A stretch of DNA of 64,000 nt from Synanceia verrucosa (lineage: Eukaryota; Chordata; Actinopteri; Perciformes; Synanceiidae): NCBI GenBank assembly GCA_029721515.1, contig CM056565.1, positions 9,364,742 through 9,428,741 on the forward strand, given 5' to 3'. The position numbers and the translations under genes were made by a program. The number at the start of each line of letters is the position of its first letter. Positions within the stretch are counted from its first letter, which is position 1. A model generated the notes under the pieces. It was given only the letters and a program-made list of their open reading frames with translations, made no database searches and was not told the DNA's origin. This document shows, piece by piece, positions 23,691 through 35,190 of this stretch.

Positions 23691-26600
23691 AGGGTCTTGA
23701 CACAGCCTGTCATTCGTTGGAGACCAGTAATATGTAACTGTTTTTAAAAAAATAAGTTAATGTAAATATTGCATGCCTTATGATGTTAGCAGTTTTTTGG
23801 TGTTACCCTGAGCAATGCTAGGCTGTATCTACTTGTAATGGCAAAATACAGTTGCATTTTCATTGTGTTTTTTTTTCATATTGCATTGCCTGCTCAAGGT
23901 GATCATACACCAAACAACTAATCAGTGCTGATTCTGTTCGTTAATAGAATTAAATGCAATATTAGAATTTCTTACATTTGGCGATGCCATGTTGTTAGAA
24001 AGCAGACAGGCTGGCATGAGCAGATGATAAAACACTCTCTACAACCAAAAGAGACTTGGGGTTGCAGGAATAATGACTTGTGAGCGTCTCTGTCATGAGA
24101 CCACGTCATTCCCACCGCCCTGAACATGACTTTGCGTAGCGCCCCTGGATGACAGGACGGGCAGCACGAGAGGGAAATAAAAGCTTTTGCAATAGCCCTG
24201 AGTCAAAATCATTCTGTCGTCTGTTGCCTACACCCGTCCTGCAGGCCAACATTTGATTTATGATCCGAAATGTGATTTTACTGTCAAACACAATTGGTAG
24301 TGCCAAGGAGAGTGTTGCTAAGGTGAGACAAATGGCGTCTCTCAGAAGAGGGGACAGAGGCTGCGTTGAAAGAGCGACAGCAGTGGCGACTTTGGTTATC
24401 GGCCAAAGCACCAGGGTTTCATTTGTAAGTTAAAAGGTGCGCTAGATGATAGATGAATTCTGTGACTCGCTACTCTCACGCGTCCTTTATTAAGTGCTAC
24501 TCCACCACCATAATTAGTCCTCCTTCTCCACCACATTACCATTCTCTTCTTCATCAACACATCTCTAATTCCACACACATAATCCACACAGGACCTTTTC
24601 AAGGGGAAATATATCATATAGATATACACTCTCTCTGATTTGATTATTCAGCTTCTCTGTATCTCACGTAATCCACACACGAATCTGAAAAAAGATAAGT
24701 ATATACAATGCAAATTAGCGCATCACAATCCTAATGCAAAATTACACTCTCACGATTCTAAGTAGCTGATTAATTGGGTCAAAACTGCATGCCACATAGT
24801 GATTGTTTGATTCACGCTCTGCAGAAAATCCGTACCGCCATAAATCAGTGGCATCCCCACAGTTTTCATCAAGTATTTAGCCTTCAACAAGTTTTTAGTT
24901 AATTACCGTGACACCTATATATCTATATTTTGGGGTGACACACGTTCTCTTTCACCTTTTTTATAATTACACCATTAAGAAGGATGATGAAATCCTGGTG
25001 TAACTTTCTTTCATATTGTTTGACAATAGTTTGTAACCAGACAGCGCCCATTAGTGTGGCTTCATAATGACTGTGTGACTGATCGCAAGCCAAATTCCTC
25101 CTTTATTTTGAATGATGCAAGTAATAGTAATGTGCAACAGTGTTGGGTACCCGGGATAAAGAAGGTGGAAGCTGTGAATTGTTTCAGTCACAAGGCTGCT
25201 TTTGTATGAGGGAGCCAAATGAGCGAGGCCCATATTAGAAGCTGAGTTCCTGGAGAAGAAGGGGATTCTTGGTTGTTGGTTTTTTTTTGTTGTTTGCACG
25301 AAGAAGGGGGCCAAAGCTGTGTGAATTTGTCTATAGACCCTTTTTTCCTCTGTGGGCTTAAAGGGCTGGTTTTCTTCTTGGCAGACAAACAGAAGACTGC
25401 ATTGTGTGTGTCTGTAATCTCTTTACCTGGATTGGCAGCAAAGCTAGCAAGTGCAGCTCCCAGGGTGGAATTGGCACCGAGGAGTCAATGTCACACCGAG
25501 CGAGCCGCCCTCCAAACAACCAAAAAAAAACTGTGTGAGACTGTGTGTGTGTGTGACAGCCTGCGGTTTGTTTGTTTTTTCAGTTTGTTTGTTCATTGTT
25601 CATTTCATAGGTGGGTTTGCGGACACCGTGCTCAAGCATACGTGTTTCTACAAAATCATGTTATTTAGCAGTTGTGACGTTTTATGCATTTGTCACAATT
25701 TCTGGAAGCTTTACAGAGCAAAAAGTCTTTGCCCCGGGATACACAGGCCTGTGCAGCACCAAAGGTTTGATCGGTATTAGGTGTCATTATACACCAAATT
25801 ATTTGACATAAAGTTGCTTCTCCTGCCTCACCAGGTGAAAAGAAAAAAATAATTGGCCTCATTATCTTTCATCTCTTTGGCACATTACATTCATTATTTC
25901 GCACAAAGACTGCCAGTACGAGTCCCGTAACCTGGGAAGCAGAGCCGCGCCTCCGCAAGTTAACTGTTGCTCCCTGAGGAAAAAAAAAAATCCCGGTGTT
26001 TGACGTCACAACAATGCCTCATCAGCTGCCGGTGCTGGGGATTGAACATGGTCGACTGAGCAGAGGATGTCTGTCTGCAAAGTGATTGCTGGCTCATTGA
26101 CTGAGTAGGAGAGGAGGAAGGGTTGGGGTGCATAGAAAGGGAACAAGTACAGTTGGAGAAGAAATGGAAGGAAGGAAGGAAGAGAATGGATAGAAGGGAG
26201 AACAAGCGCAAGGGAAGTAGAATGAAGGCATGGTGAGGGGAGGAAAGAAGAAGAGGAAATAAAGGGAAAACGGAGTGCCTCAGTGGGAAGCCTCCCCCTG
26301 CTGGTTCCTCTGGCTGGAAGCTGCTGCCGATGGCTTCAAAAGAGCGCCAGGCAGTCTAGGCCTCCGCTTCTAGCAATTAGAGATCACTCCAGCGGATGCC
26401 TCCTGGCCAGCCTGCAAATCCCTCAAAAATACCCTCTGATTACTACTGTAGGACACAGGCTGTTTACCAAATGGATCTAGCACTGCTGAGAGTGAGGTTT
26501 GATAATGCCTCCTTTTGTTCAGGCGAGAGAGGGAGCAGGGTCATTTGAGTTTTAAAGATGGCCGCAACTTCAGAGACCAATTCCCCACCAGCGGAAGAAG

Positions 26601-27760
26601 AAGGAAAAAGTTAACTAGTTCTTTTAGTTCCCCGTCCAAACAGCTCCACAAGCAAATGGCCAGTTTTCACAAGAGAGTAAAAATCTATTTGAACAGAAGT
26701 TCACCGGCATTTTTTTTTTTTTTTTTCTTTTTCAACAAGGCCCAGGTCGTCCTTTGATGATTAATTCCCCCTCCATGGGAGCTGCCTTGTTTACAGATCA
26801 CAGCTCCTCTGTGCTCTGCGGCTGCTGTATAACAGCACTGATGCAGTGAAACAGTCCAACCGCCATGCCTGACTTAACTATTTAACTGACTGACGTTGCA
26901 TCCTCTTCAGGTGGTATCGAGATAGTCCTGCACTTTTTGTCCCCCCCTTGCATTGCTCCTGACGCTGTCACATCCTCTCACTTTGACAGACCCAATATTA
27001 GCGATTAGTGTGAATGTCATATAAATGGCAGAGCTAATCATACGCTCCGGGTCTACCTCCACCTGAGGGGCCCCCCTCTCGCCTTGGCCCCTCATCACAG
27101 TGACAAAGGAAATGATATGTTTAGCCAGTCTTAATAGTCGCTCCTGCTCATCAGCTCTCTAGACGAAGCTGGCTCTGCATGTGGCCTCAGTGCAGCATGA
27201 AGCGTGGATCCTGGCCTCTGGCCCTGCCTCTTCCTCTTCAGGCTTGTTTGTTGTGATCCACACCCTGACACCTGTGACCTCAAAATCAACACCACCATCA
27301 CAGTCGTAGCTGTGCACATTCCCACCAGTGTTCCGTGAGTGCTTGACAGGTAGGTGATTAAACAGTAGAGCATCCTCCTCTCCTTGTCACCTGTCTGTTT
27401 CCTTCCAGCCCTGCCCCTGCTGACATCTGCCCCCCTGTGTCAAAGCTGCTGTAGCCGTGTGTGTTTTTTAGGCTCTAGTATGCCCTATAGAGAGCGGATG
27501 GGTTTGGTTTTGAATTAGTCTGCTGGGCCGGCCCCTGCGTGGCCACTGCGAGGGGAAGGAGGATGAAGGCAGGAGATTGTGGAAGAAAGCCTGGGGTTTT
27601 AATCTCTTCCCCATGTTTATCTCGCCACCAGGAGACAAACCGTGTGCCATTAAAAACATCAGCTACTCCCACTGGCTGGCTGCACCTCTGAAGACATTTG
27701 AAGGACAAAATGAAAGGCACAAAAAAATAAATCCACATTTGTGTATGATAGGCATAGTCC

Positions 27761-27764
<4 letters not shown>

Positions 27765-27810
<46 letters not shown>
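27765..27810. repeat. (TG)23 microsatellite
   Basis: Uninterrupted TG run of 46 bp. Confidence 0.98.
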
Positions 27811-27812
<2 letters not shown>

Positions 27813-27919
27813 GTGTGCATTGGAAAGCCATATTGATTCAAATTTTTCTTGGATATGCTTGTATAAAATACAAGAATGGAGGGACGCTTTGTCATGCGGC
27901 CCACACTGCATATTTGCAG

Positions 27920-27951
27920 TACACACATATATATATGTACTGTATATATAT

Positions 27952-27986
<35 letters not shown>

Positions 27987-27990
27987 CATA
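27920..27990. repeat. Compound AC/AT/TG/TA microsatellite
   Basis: Successive AC, AT, TG and TA dinucleotide runs, roughly symmetrical around the TG part. Confidence 0.92.
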
Positions 27991-28325
27991 TAGTCTCTTA
28001 AAAGCAGAGAAGAAGTTATTTGAACAAAAAAATATAAGCAAACATCTTTGGCCTCAGCTGCTGCCACAGGGAATCAGTCGCTTCAGGAAATGAAAATGCC
28101 AGCTCGGAATTGTCATCATATTGAGAGTTAGCCGACCTTTGACCTTGTAATACCCCCACAGCTTCTTCTATTTGTGACCTGCTGGATGCTCTTAGAAAGT
28201 GAAACCATCAGGGAGGATCGACTGCTCACATCATCATCCTCTGAACACCTAATAGTGGATTTACCAAGGTTAAACCTCCTGTGAGATTGCAGCCACCATG
28301 ACCTAGAATACTGAGTTTACATCCT

Positions 28326-28344
28326 CACACACACACACACACAC
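28326..28344. repeat. Short CA microsatellite
   Basis: About 19 bp of CA repeats. Confidence 0.9.
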
Positions 28345-29932
28345 CCCAAAAGACACACATAAGCACACAAGTTTGCTCGAGTGTCCTGCACGGACGAGCT
28401 CACCTGGATAATATGTGGCTATTACAGAATCGAGATGTTTAAATAGAAGATACAGCAAGAGGCTGCTATAACTGCGAGAACACAGTTTTGCACTGATGTG
28501 CATGAGACCGTTACAGAGGCAGACAGGGGAAGCTTCCCACTGCATTGTCCCCTGTATTATTTTACAGCCTGATTGGTGCCTACCAAGGCGTCTAAAAGCT
28601 GAGCGCAGCACACGGGGGAATTACCTAAGTGTGTGCTATGCAGTGTTAGTGAAAGTCTTTGTACGTTGTTAAAACATGCTGATGGCACGGACATGTTTGT
28701 GATAGCCTTCACGCCCACAGAAACATCTTTACTCTGTCCTTTTTTGTAGAGCAAATTGTTTTCAAAACCACTGATTTTAGAGATTATGTAAAAGAGTTAG
28801 AAACTACTTATCAGATTAAATTTAATTAAGAGACAAGTGTGCTTCCTTGTGTTTCAGGGAAAAGTAAATTATTTTATTCCACTGGAAAATTCAGTGGCTG
28901 CTTTTAAAATATGGTTTATGGACACATTTAGATTTAATTTCTGACCAGCTTTATAACCTGAAACAATGTGAACTCTTTGCTGAGTTCAAGAAATCATAAC
29001 ATATCTCAAGATTTATAGCAATAATTCACTTGGTAATGCATCGTCTTTTAGTGGAGTTGTATCAGGATGAAATCCCTTATCAAGAAAACGTGATGCACAG
29101 TTGCATCATCTTACTTGCGATGCTAACTCAGATTTCCCAAAAAATGACCAAACTCAGGTAAATATAACCTCTGCTAGTCAGTGTACAGCTGGAAATATGT
29201 ATTCATTTTTGTTTTGTATGATTTCATTTGAAACGATTCTAAGTTATGACTAAACCCAGCATTTTTATTTGTCAAGTTTTTAATACACACAAATGTTACC
29301 ATGAGCTCATTTGATAAAGAATATTTTTTTATTGCATTAGCAGAAAACATGTCATATCATGATATGTATTGTTATCAAAATAAAATAACGGGATGGAAGA
29401 TTTTGGTCAAATCGTCCTAGTTTAGCTTCCTGTTCCCATCCAACCCTTATACATCAGGGAACCAACTTCAGTTTAAGCTATGAACTTCCAGAACAAGAGG
29501 CCAATTTAAAACTAACAAAACCTCAGCTCAGCTTTGAAATTAGTATTTTTACCGTCCGTTTTAAGTGTAATGGCGATCAGAAATACCACAACCCACACGG
29601 CTGTAAATCACAATCAGCTGTTGAGCTACTGCAATCACTTCTCACAGAAAGATTGCAAGCTGAGTTTGATTACATCACCTCCAGTCCAGACATCTCATGT
29701 TAGATTAAAGGGAAAAAGAACACTCTTTCTTACTTTCTTATTTTTCTTCTTATTCTTTGTTCTTCACGTCAGGCTGTCTTTTGTCATCCTTTCCCAACCC
29801 CAATATATGCTGACATGCTGTCACGATGTTTTGATATTTATTTGACCAACTTTTAGCGTGTGGCCTCTACTGTACAGTGCTTGCAGCTGATTGGCCTTCC
29901 ACACCCCCACTGGGTCACCACTTGTGGGAGGC

Positions 29933-30077
29933 TTTTTTTTTTTTTTTTTTTTTTGAAGTGGAAGCAACCAAAAAAATCACAGCACTGCAGGGTACATCCT
30001 GACACCGACTGGTATGTTGCCAGACATGCCATTTTTTTAAGTGCGTATCTGTTTTTAAAAAAAAAAAAAAAAAAAAA
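29933..30077. repeat. T22 and A21 homopolymers facing each other
   Basis: A run of 22 T (29933-29954) and a run of 21 A (30057-30077) enclose about 100 bp of unique sequence. The pair could form a long stem on either strand. Two oppositely oriented retroposed tails are possible, but no SINE or LINE body was recognised. Confidence 0.8.
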
Positions 30078-30351
30078 GCAGCAAAACAAGCTATTTTGTG
30101 TGCCGTCATGAACAATGAAGCGTCGGTAATAAGCAGCGATTCAGAAGGGGCACATGGTGTCTGCCCTCATATTCACCAGCAGCCTTCAGTGTTTGCATAA
30201 ACTAGGAGCTTGACACGTCTGAAACTGACACGCAAACACACTCGGACCATTATGGGACGATTTCTCACAACAGACAAGGAAGACGCATTTAAATATGGCG
30301 ATGTTTTTCTGCTCCCTTCACACAGCGGCTGTGATGACCTGTGATGGTCAG

Positions 30352-30354
<3 letters not shown>

Positions 30355-30404
<50 letters not shown>

Positions 30405-30432
30405 CATGCGTGTGCGTGCGTGTGTGTGTGTG
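30355..30432. repeat. Compound TG/CG microsatellite
   Basis: About 78 bp of TG repeats with a CGCGCGCATGCG interior. Like the tract at 7962 it is purely alternating and potentially Z-forming. Confidence 0.96.
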
Positions 30433-31080
30433 CACGTCCTCACACTGTAATAAGGGTTGCCTAGTCAAGCGTGAGTGTCAGGGTGGAGATGCCTGGCTCA
30501 TTAGGTACTGTGGCAGGATAATGTATGAACAGAGCTCGTGAAGAGAGAGTGAGCAAGTGAGAAAGAGGAGAGCAGCCATTGTTCTCTCTCTTCTCTCTCC
30601 TTGCTGTCTCTCGTCACTGCCTCCTCCTCCTCTTCCTCCTCTTTCCTTGCTGCCAGTTTCTTCTTTGTGTGTGTGTGCCTGGGGATATTTAGGCTCCCTG
30701 GTCACATTATGCCCTGCTTTTCGATGCAGAGCTGCAACTCCACCGGTTTATACCATTTATTCATAAATTAATGAATTTATTGGTTTATTAAATTTAATTC
30801 ATTGCGCCTCTTGCGTGATGCTTGTTTTCTTTTTTTTTTTGCGGCTCTGTTGCTGCGATTGACAGGTTGCCAGTCATGGTAAGATCCCATATCCCATCGG
30901 CGTCATGCGGCAGCACGTTGCTAATTGAGTTGAATGCGTAGCTCGTCTCTCCTCAGTGAATCCATCTGTCGCCGTCTTGTCATCAGTTTGTTCGCACTTG
31001 ACAGGTTCCAAGTCGGTCTTTCTGTGTTTAACTGTGCGCTTCCGTGTAGGTGTGCTGTGTGTGTTTATTTATGCAAGGGA

Positions 31081-31114
31081 GTGTGTATGTGTGTGTGTGT
31101 GTGTGGATGTGTGT
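31081..31114. repeat. Imperfect TG repeat
   Basis: TG-rich 34-bp tract with A interruptions. Confidence 0.85.
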
Positions 31115-31231
31115 TAGTATAAAATGGGTGGCTGCCTAGGGACCCATTCCCTGTATTATTTCCTACATAGAACAAGCCCTCAGCCAGCCACCCGCTTTAC
31201 ACAACACTGGCCAGTACACCTACATTTTTAC

Positions 31232-31741
31232 TAGGGCACCTTAATGCGATTAATCGCATTAACGTGCTAATTTGTGCAAGGGTAACTCCACTTGGACAAA
31301 CTGCCCGAAATGCCTTACCAGAGACGTTCTGGCAGGTCACGAAGCAGAACTCCATTCAAAAGATGAAGGAAACTAACACAACTAACAACTTAGTCACAAC
31401 TAACGATCAAACGTGCCAATAAAATTAGATTAACCATAATTTTTTGAATCTGTCCAAGCTTCTGCTGTAATTCGGCAAACATATAATTCACCAAAGGGCA
31501 TCGTTAAAGTATTAATTTGTAATTTGAAATGGATGCAAAGGAAAAGAGAAAGAGACGCTCTTTTCATAAACGCAGCGCTTATGAGAGCTAATGTGGTGTC
31601 GCTCTGATTTCAACAGCTTATACTGTATATCATATATTAGGGCTGTCAAAATTAGCACGTCTCTGGCAGCGCATTTCCAGCAGTTTGTCCTAGTTACCAT
31701 CGTGCAACTGAGCGCGTTAACGCCGTAACTTCGACAACCTA
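31232..31741. mobile_element. hAT-like repeat with long inverted arms
   Basis: The left arm starts TAGGGCACCTTAATGCGATT and contains GGTAACT, GGACAAACTGC, GAAATGC and CCAGAGACGT. The right arm carries the same words in inverted order (31656-31700). The right part also begins TAGGGCTGTCAAAATTAGCA at 31638 and ends CTTCGACAACCTA at 31741, themselves hAT-like ends. The arrangement suggests two related elements head to head or one rearranged element. No transposase frame is seen. Confidence 0.55.
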
Positions 31742-31744
31742 TGT

Positions 31745-31980
31745 TTATACACAAACAAGCAAAAGAATATATCACAATATGTTTTGTACTGTATTGATTG
31801 TCAAAAACTATTTTTAATTGATGCAGATTCAGATTCCTTGCACATGTCAGTGTGTTCTATAACCATTTCCTGAAAACTTGATTTAAAAAATAGCAATATA
31901 TAGCCTTGTTTATAGCATTATGGTACGTCGCAATACATTGGATCGTATCCCCTGTATCATGATAGTCACAGCCCTACAGG
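31745..31980. repeat. Decayed MITE end with TATCATGATAGTCACAGCCCTA terminus
   Basis: The right end, read on the minus strand, is TAGGGCTGTGACTATCATGA followed by TACAGGGGATACGATCC, typical of fish hAT-like MITEs. It abuts the element ending at 31741; its left terminus is unclear. Confidence 0.45.
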
Positions 31981-33060
31981 CAACGCCATGTGCCAGTGGA
32001 TACACACAGGCATGATGATGCCTAATGATCTGTAATAAATCTGAATTTGTGAAATTAAAGGGGTTAGGGATGACATCTGACATCATTAGGCATACTTTTT
32101 TGGCTAATGTAACTTTCCCCAGCAAAAAAAAGAAAACCTCACAGCCATAGGAGACCCTTGACATGGCAGCCCACCAACAGTCTGTGTGCTTTCAAAGGAA
32201 TGCTTGTGGGGATGATGACATGATTAATAAGCCTTGTGCCCAGTTGTCTTTGTTTTTTTTTGCCTCCATAGAATTGGCAGTGTAATTGGAGAGAAAGGGC
32301 CGTATGTGTTTGTTTGTGTTCATCTGTGCGTGAACCACACGACCGTGTAAATGCACGCTTTCAGGGCTGATCTCCATTGGGCTCACGCTGAGAGACACTG
32401 AACTTAAAAAAAGAAGACGGCGTCTGTGTGACGTGTTCTCTCTCCATCAGTAGATAGATGCCGTCTACAGTGTGTTTTACCGGCGCACCTTCATCACTGT
32501 CTTTCATCGCCGCTGCCAGCTCGTCTCTCTGTTGAGACATAAAGAGAAAGCGTGTGCGAGGAGGAGAAGGTGTGCGTCGCCGTGTACGTTGATGGCACTT
32601 CACACAGCAGCGTGTGTCCTGGCTTTGATACGGTGCGAGCGGTGCTGTAAGACTACGGTGAATAAAGACTTGTTTGAAAGAGGAGGGCTCACAGCGCTCC
32701 TCTGTCAGAAAGCTTCTGGGAGGGGATTCTGTCTGGAGGAGAGCCTTGAATATTCCTGTAGGCCCCGAGTGTTTCTCGATACCTCCAGAGGCAGCTTTCC
32801 TGGCTGCCTGTGCGTGAGCGATTGTGTCTCCCTGTGTTTGTGTACATTTGGGAAACCAACTACAAATGAGCAGCTGCCTTATCGCCAATCCTGCCTTTCA
32901 CACTCATGTGAACTTCATTATAACAGATACTCGCACGCACTTCAGAGAGGTTCGCACACGTGCACACGCTCGCACGCCCACGTGAAACGTGCACGCTCGC
33001 TCCTCTTTGCAAACTGCCACAGTTGAAGAGCAGTTGCATCAAAGGCAGCTGTCTGTCATC

Positions 33061-33840
33061 TCGCTTTATCTCCGTCATCTCTTCCTCGCCGCAGCCTCTC
33101 TCGCTTCACACATTTCCTTTTTATTTATTTATTTTTTTGTATTTTGCCTCTCTCTCTCTCTCTCTTTGTTGCCTACCCAGCCTCTTTCTCACCTCTTGCT
33201 TCTGTCTGCTCTGCCTACCTGCCAGGGAGATTCTCCTCCAAAGAGAAGAAGGAGAAAATGCAATGCTTTTTTGTTTTATTTTCATGTCCCATTTCTGGAG
33301 AGTTCACTTTTTCTCTTTTTTTTTTTTTCTTTTTTGAAATGCCGCATCAAAGGACCCATATCACAGGTTCTTCTCTGTCCACCAACCTGCGAAACCCACC
33401 CCCACCCAATCCATCAGACGGCAGCAGACAGCCTCACCAGACTCCTGCCTCATTTCTCATAAATTAGTCTTACCTCTCACACACTTTCTCTTTTGTTTCT
33501 TGCTCTTACTCATTCCATTCTCCCCATGCCCTCTCCCGCCTTCCATCTCTCCCTGGTCCTCACATTTCATTTTTCTTCCTACAAATGCCACACAGCAGTC
33601 CCTTAAGAAATGTCATTTCTGTCTTCTCCTTTTGTTCTGTAATTTCTCCGTGTCCCTCCTTTTTCTCTCGGGAATTCATTTATCGTTCGCTGTTCTCCTG
33701 TCCCCAGCTCTCTGATCTCTCTGTCTCCGTCTCCCTCTCTGTGTCTGTCTCTCTGTCTTTGTCTTTGACACTCCCCCACTCCATTTCTCTCTTGTTTCTA
33801 TATTCTCTCTTTCTCTTTCTCTCACACAGGTAATTCAGGT
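33061..33840. repeat. Long pyrimidine-rich region
   Basis: Nearly 800 bp is dominated by C and T on the + strand, with CT microsatellite stretches (33148-33166, 33710-33830) and T runs (33309-33328). It ends at an AG (CACACAGGTAATTC) like an acceptor, but the following sequence is not a recognisable exon. Confidence 0.7.
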
Positions 33841-34079
33841 GCAGCTGTGAAAAGGCATATTGGCTTGAATGTTTTGTGATTTTTGTCAGACCATAGCCTT
33901 AATAATGACACAAAAGAAGACATATAGGTAGAGTGCAGTTCATTTGTCTTTGTGTGTCCTTTCAAGGGATCCAGCTCTAATGAGGCTGTGTTTTTTCCCC
34001 CCTGTAAATATGTCTTTTTTTTCTCCCTCACTTGATTTATGTTTATGAAAGAATCTCTGTATCAAGTTTTAGGCTGTCC

Positions 34080-34395
34080 TCATACACTGAAAACCTATGA
34101 AAACTAATATATTATTGATATCCCACAATATCAATTTGTATGTAATCCACATTATTATGAACCAGGAAGTATAAAGAGGGATAAACACTGTGGAGGGAGG
34201 ATGATCGAATAGATCGGTCGGTAATAAATCATCCAGGAGGCCGATGCTCTTACCCCATATGAAACCAGAAGCTAGCATTTAAAATAAAGTAATTTTGTTG
34301 CCTAAACCTAACCAAGTTGTTTGCTTTGAAGATGGAAGTTTATCTTGAAAAGACTGTGCATGTAACGAGCAAAAACTGACACATGTTGCTGGAAA
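34080..34395 (+). repeat. Dispersed repeat, copy A
   Basis: Characteristic words are AACCAGGAAGTATAAAGAG, CATATGAAACCAGAAG, TTTTGTTGCCTAAACCTAAC and GAAAAGACTGTGCATGTAAC. All have counterparts in the same order at 38085-38490. There is no coding frame, and the class is not determined. Confidence 0.65.
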
Positions 34396-35148
34396 TTTGG
34401 AGGAGAGCACATAAAAAAGTTTTCATAAGATGTCATACGAATCACAATATGAGAACAAGACAAGAGAAAACAAGAAAGAGTCAACATTCCCTACCTGGGA
34501 CGAGTTTGGGCCCATTCATACAACACATTGAATTGATAAAACCTTTTCCTTCTGTAGTGTCTGTTCATATTTAACCTTGCAGGCTGAACGCCAGCCCAGT
34601 TAGTATGTAAAGTCATAGCACTTTTTCAGATTGCAAATTAGCATCTACACTCACTTTTGCATCTCCAGCAAATGCAGGGAAAAAAAACAACGTAATTTTA
34701 AGCCAGAACAATTGTCAGCTATCCCCCCAGCTATTCGTGAGATAATCCCTGTCACAGAGAGACGACTCAGATCGGGCTTGGATGCTTTAGAGGAAATTGG
34801 TGAGATGTATCACAGAAATTCAATGCTTCAAATGTGATTCTGAATCTTCGCACACACATGCTCCCAAGTGGTCGGAGAACCAATTTGTTAGGCCTCGACA
34901 ACAGACGAGCTGAACCGCGCGGGTCTTTCCGCAGATGTTAAAACACATTCGTCAGATTTGTGCGGACCAAATTCGTTTGTGTTCAGCTGAGCAGATTTAA
35001 ATCCACAGTTTAATCATGGCGTCACATGGTGATCACCTGATTTTTGGTCAATCTTGAGCTATAATTTGAATTTAATGTGTCTGGCATCGTTCGTGGATCC
35101 AAAATGTCATGCATGTGGTCAGTTGCAAGTGGTCGAATTCTGCTCTGT

Positions 35149-35150
<2 letters not shown>

Positions 35151-35187
<37 letters not shown>
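35151..35187. repeat. (TC)18 microsatellite
   Basis: Uninterrupted TC run of 37 bp. Confidence 0.98.

Positions 35188-35190
<3 letters not shown>

Noticed and set aside
27475..28093. Open frames rich in His-Thr or Cys-Val repeats
   Set aside because: They are translations of the TG/CA microsatellites, not genes.
32361..33026. Overlapping 175- and 184-codon frames on opposite strands
   Set aside because: Long frames on both strands of the same GC-richer segment reflect few stop codons in the composition. Neither product resembles a known protein.
33800..33870. Possible exon after the pyrimidine tract ending CACACAGGTAATTC
   Set aside because: The AG is followed by sequence with no Musashi similarity and no donor paired with an open frame. 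The known exons already join in frame without it.
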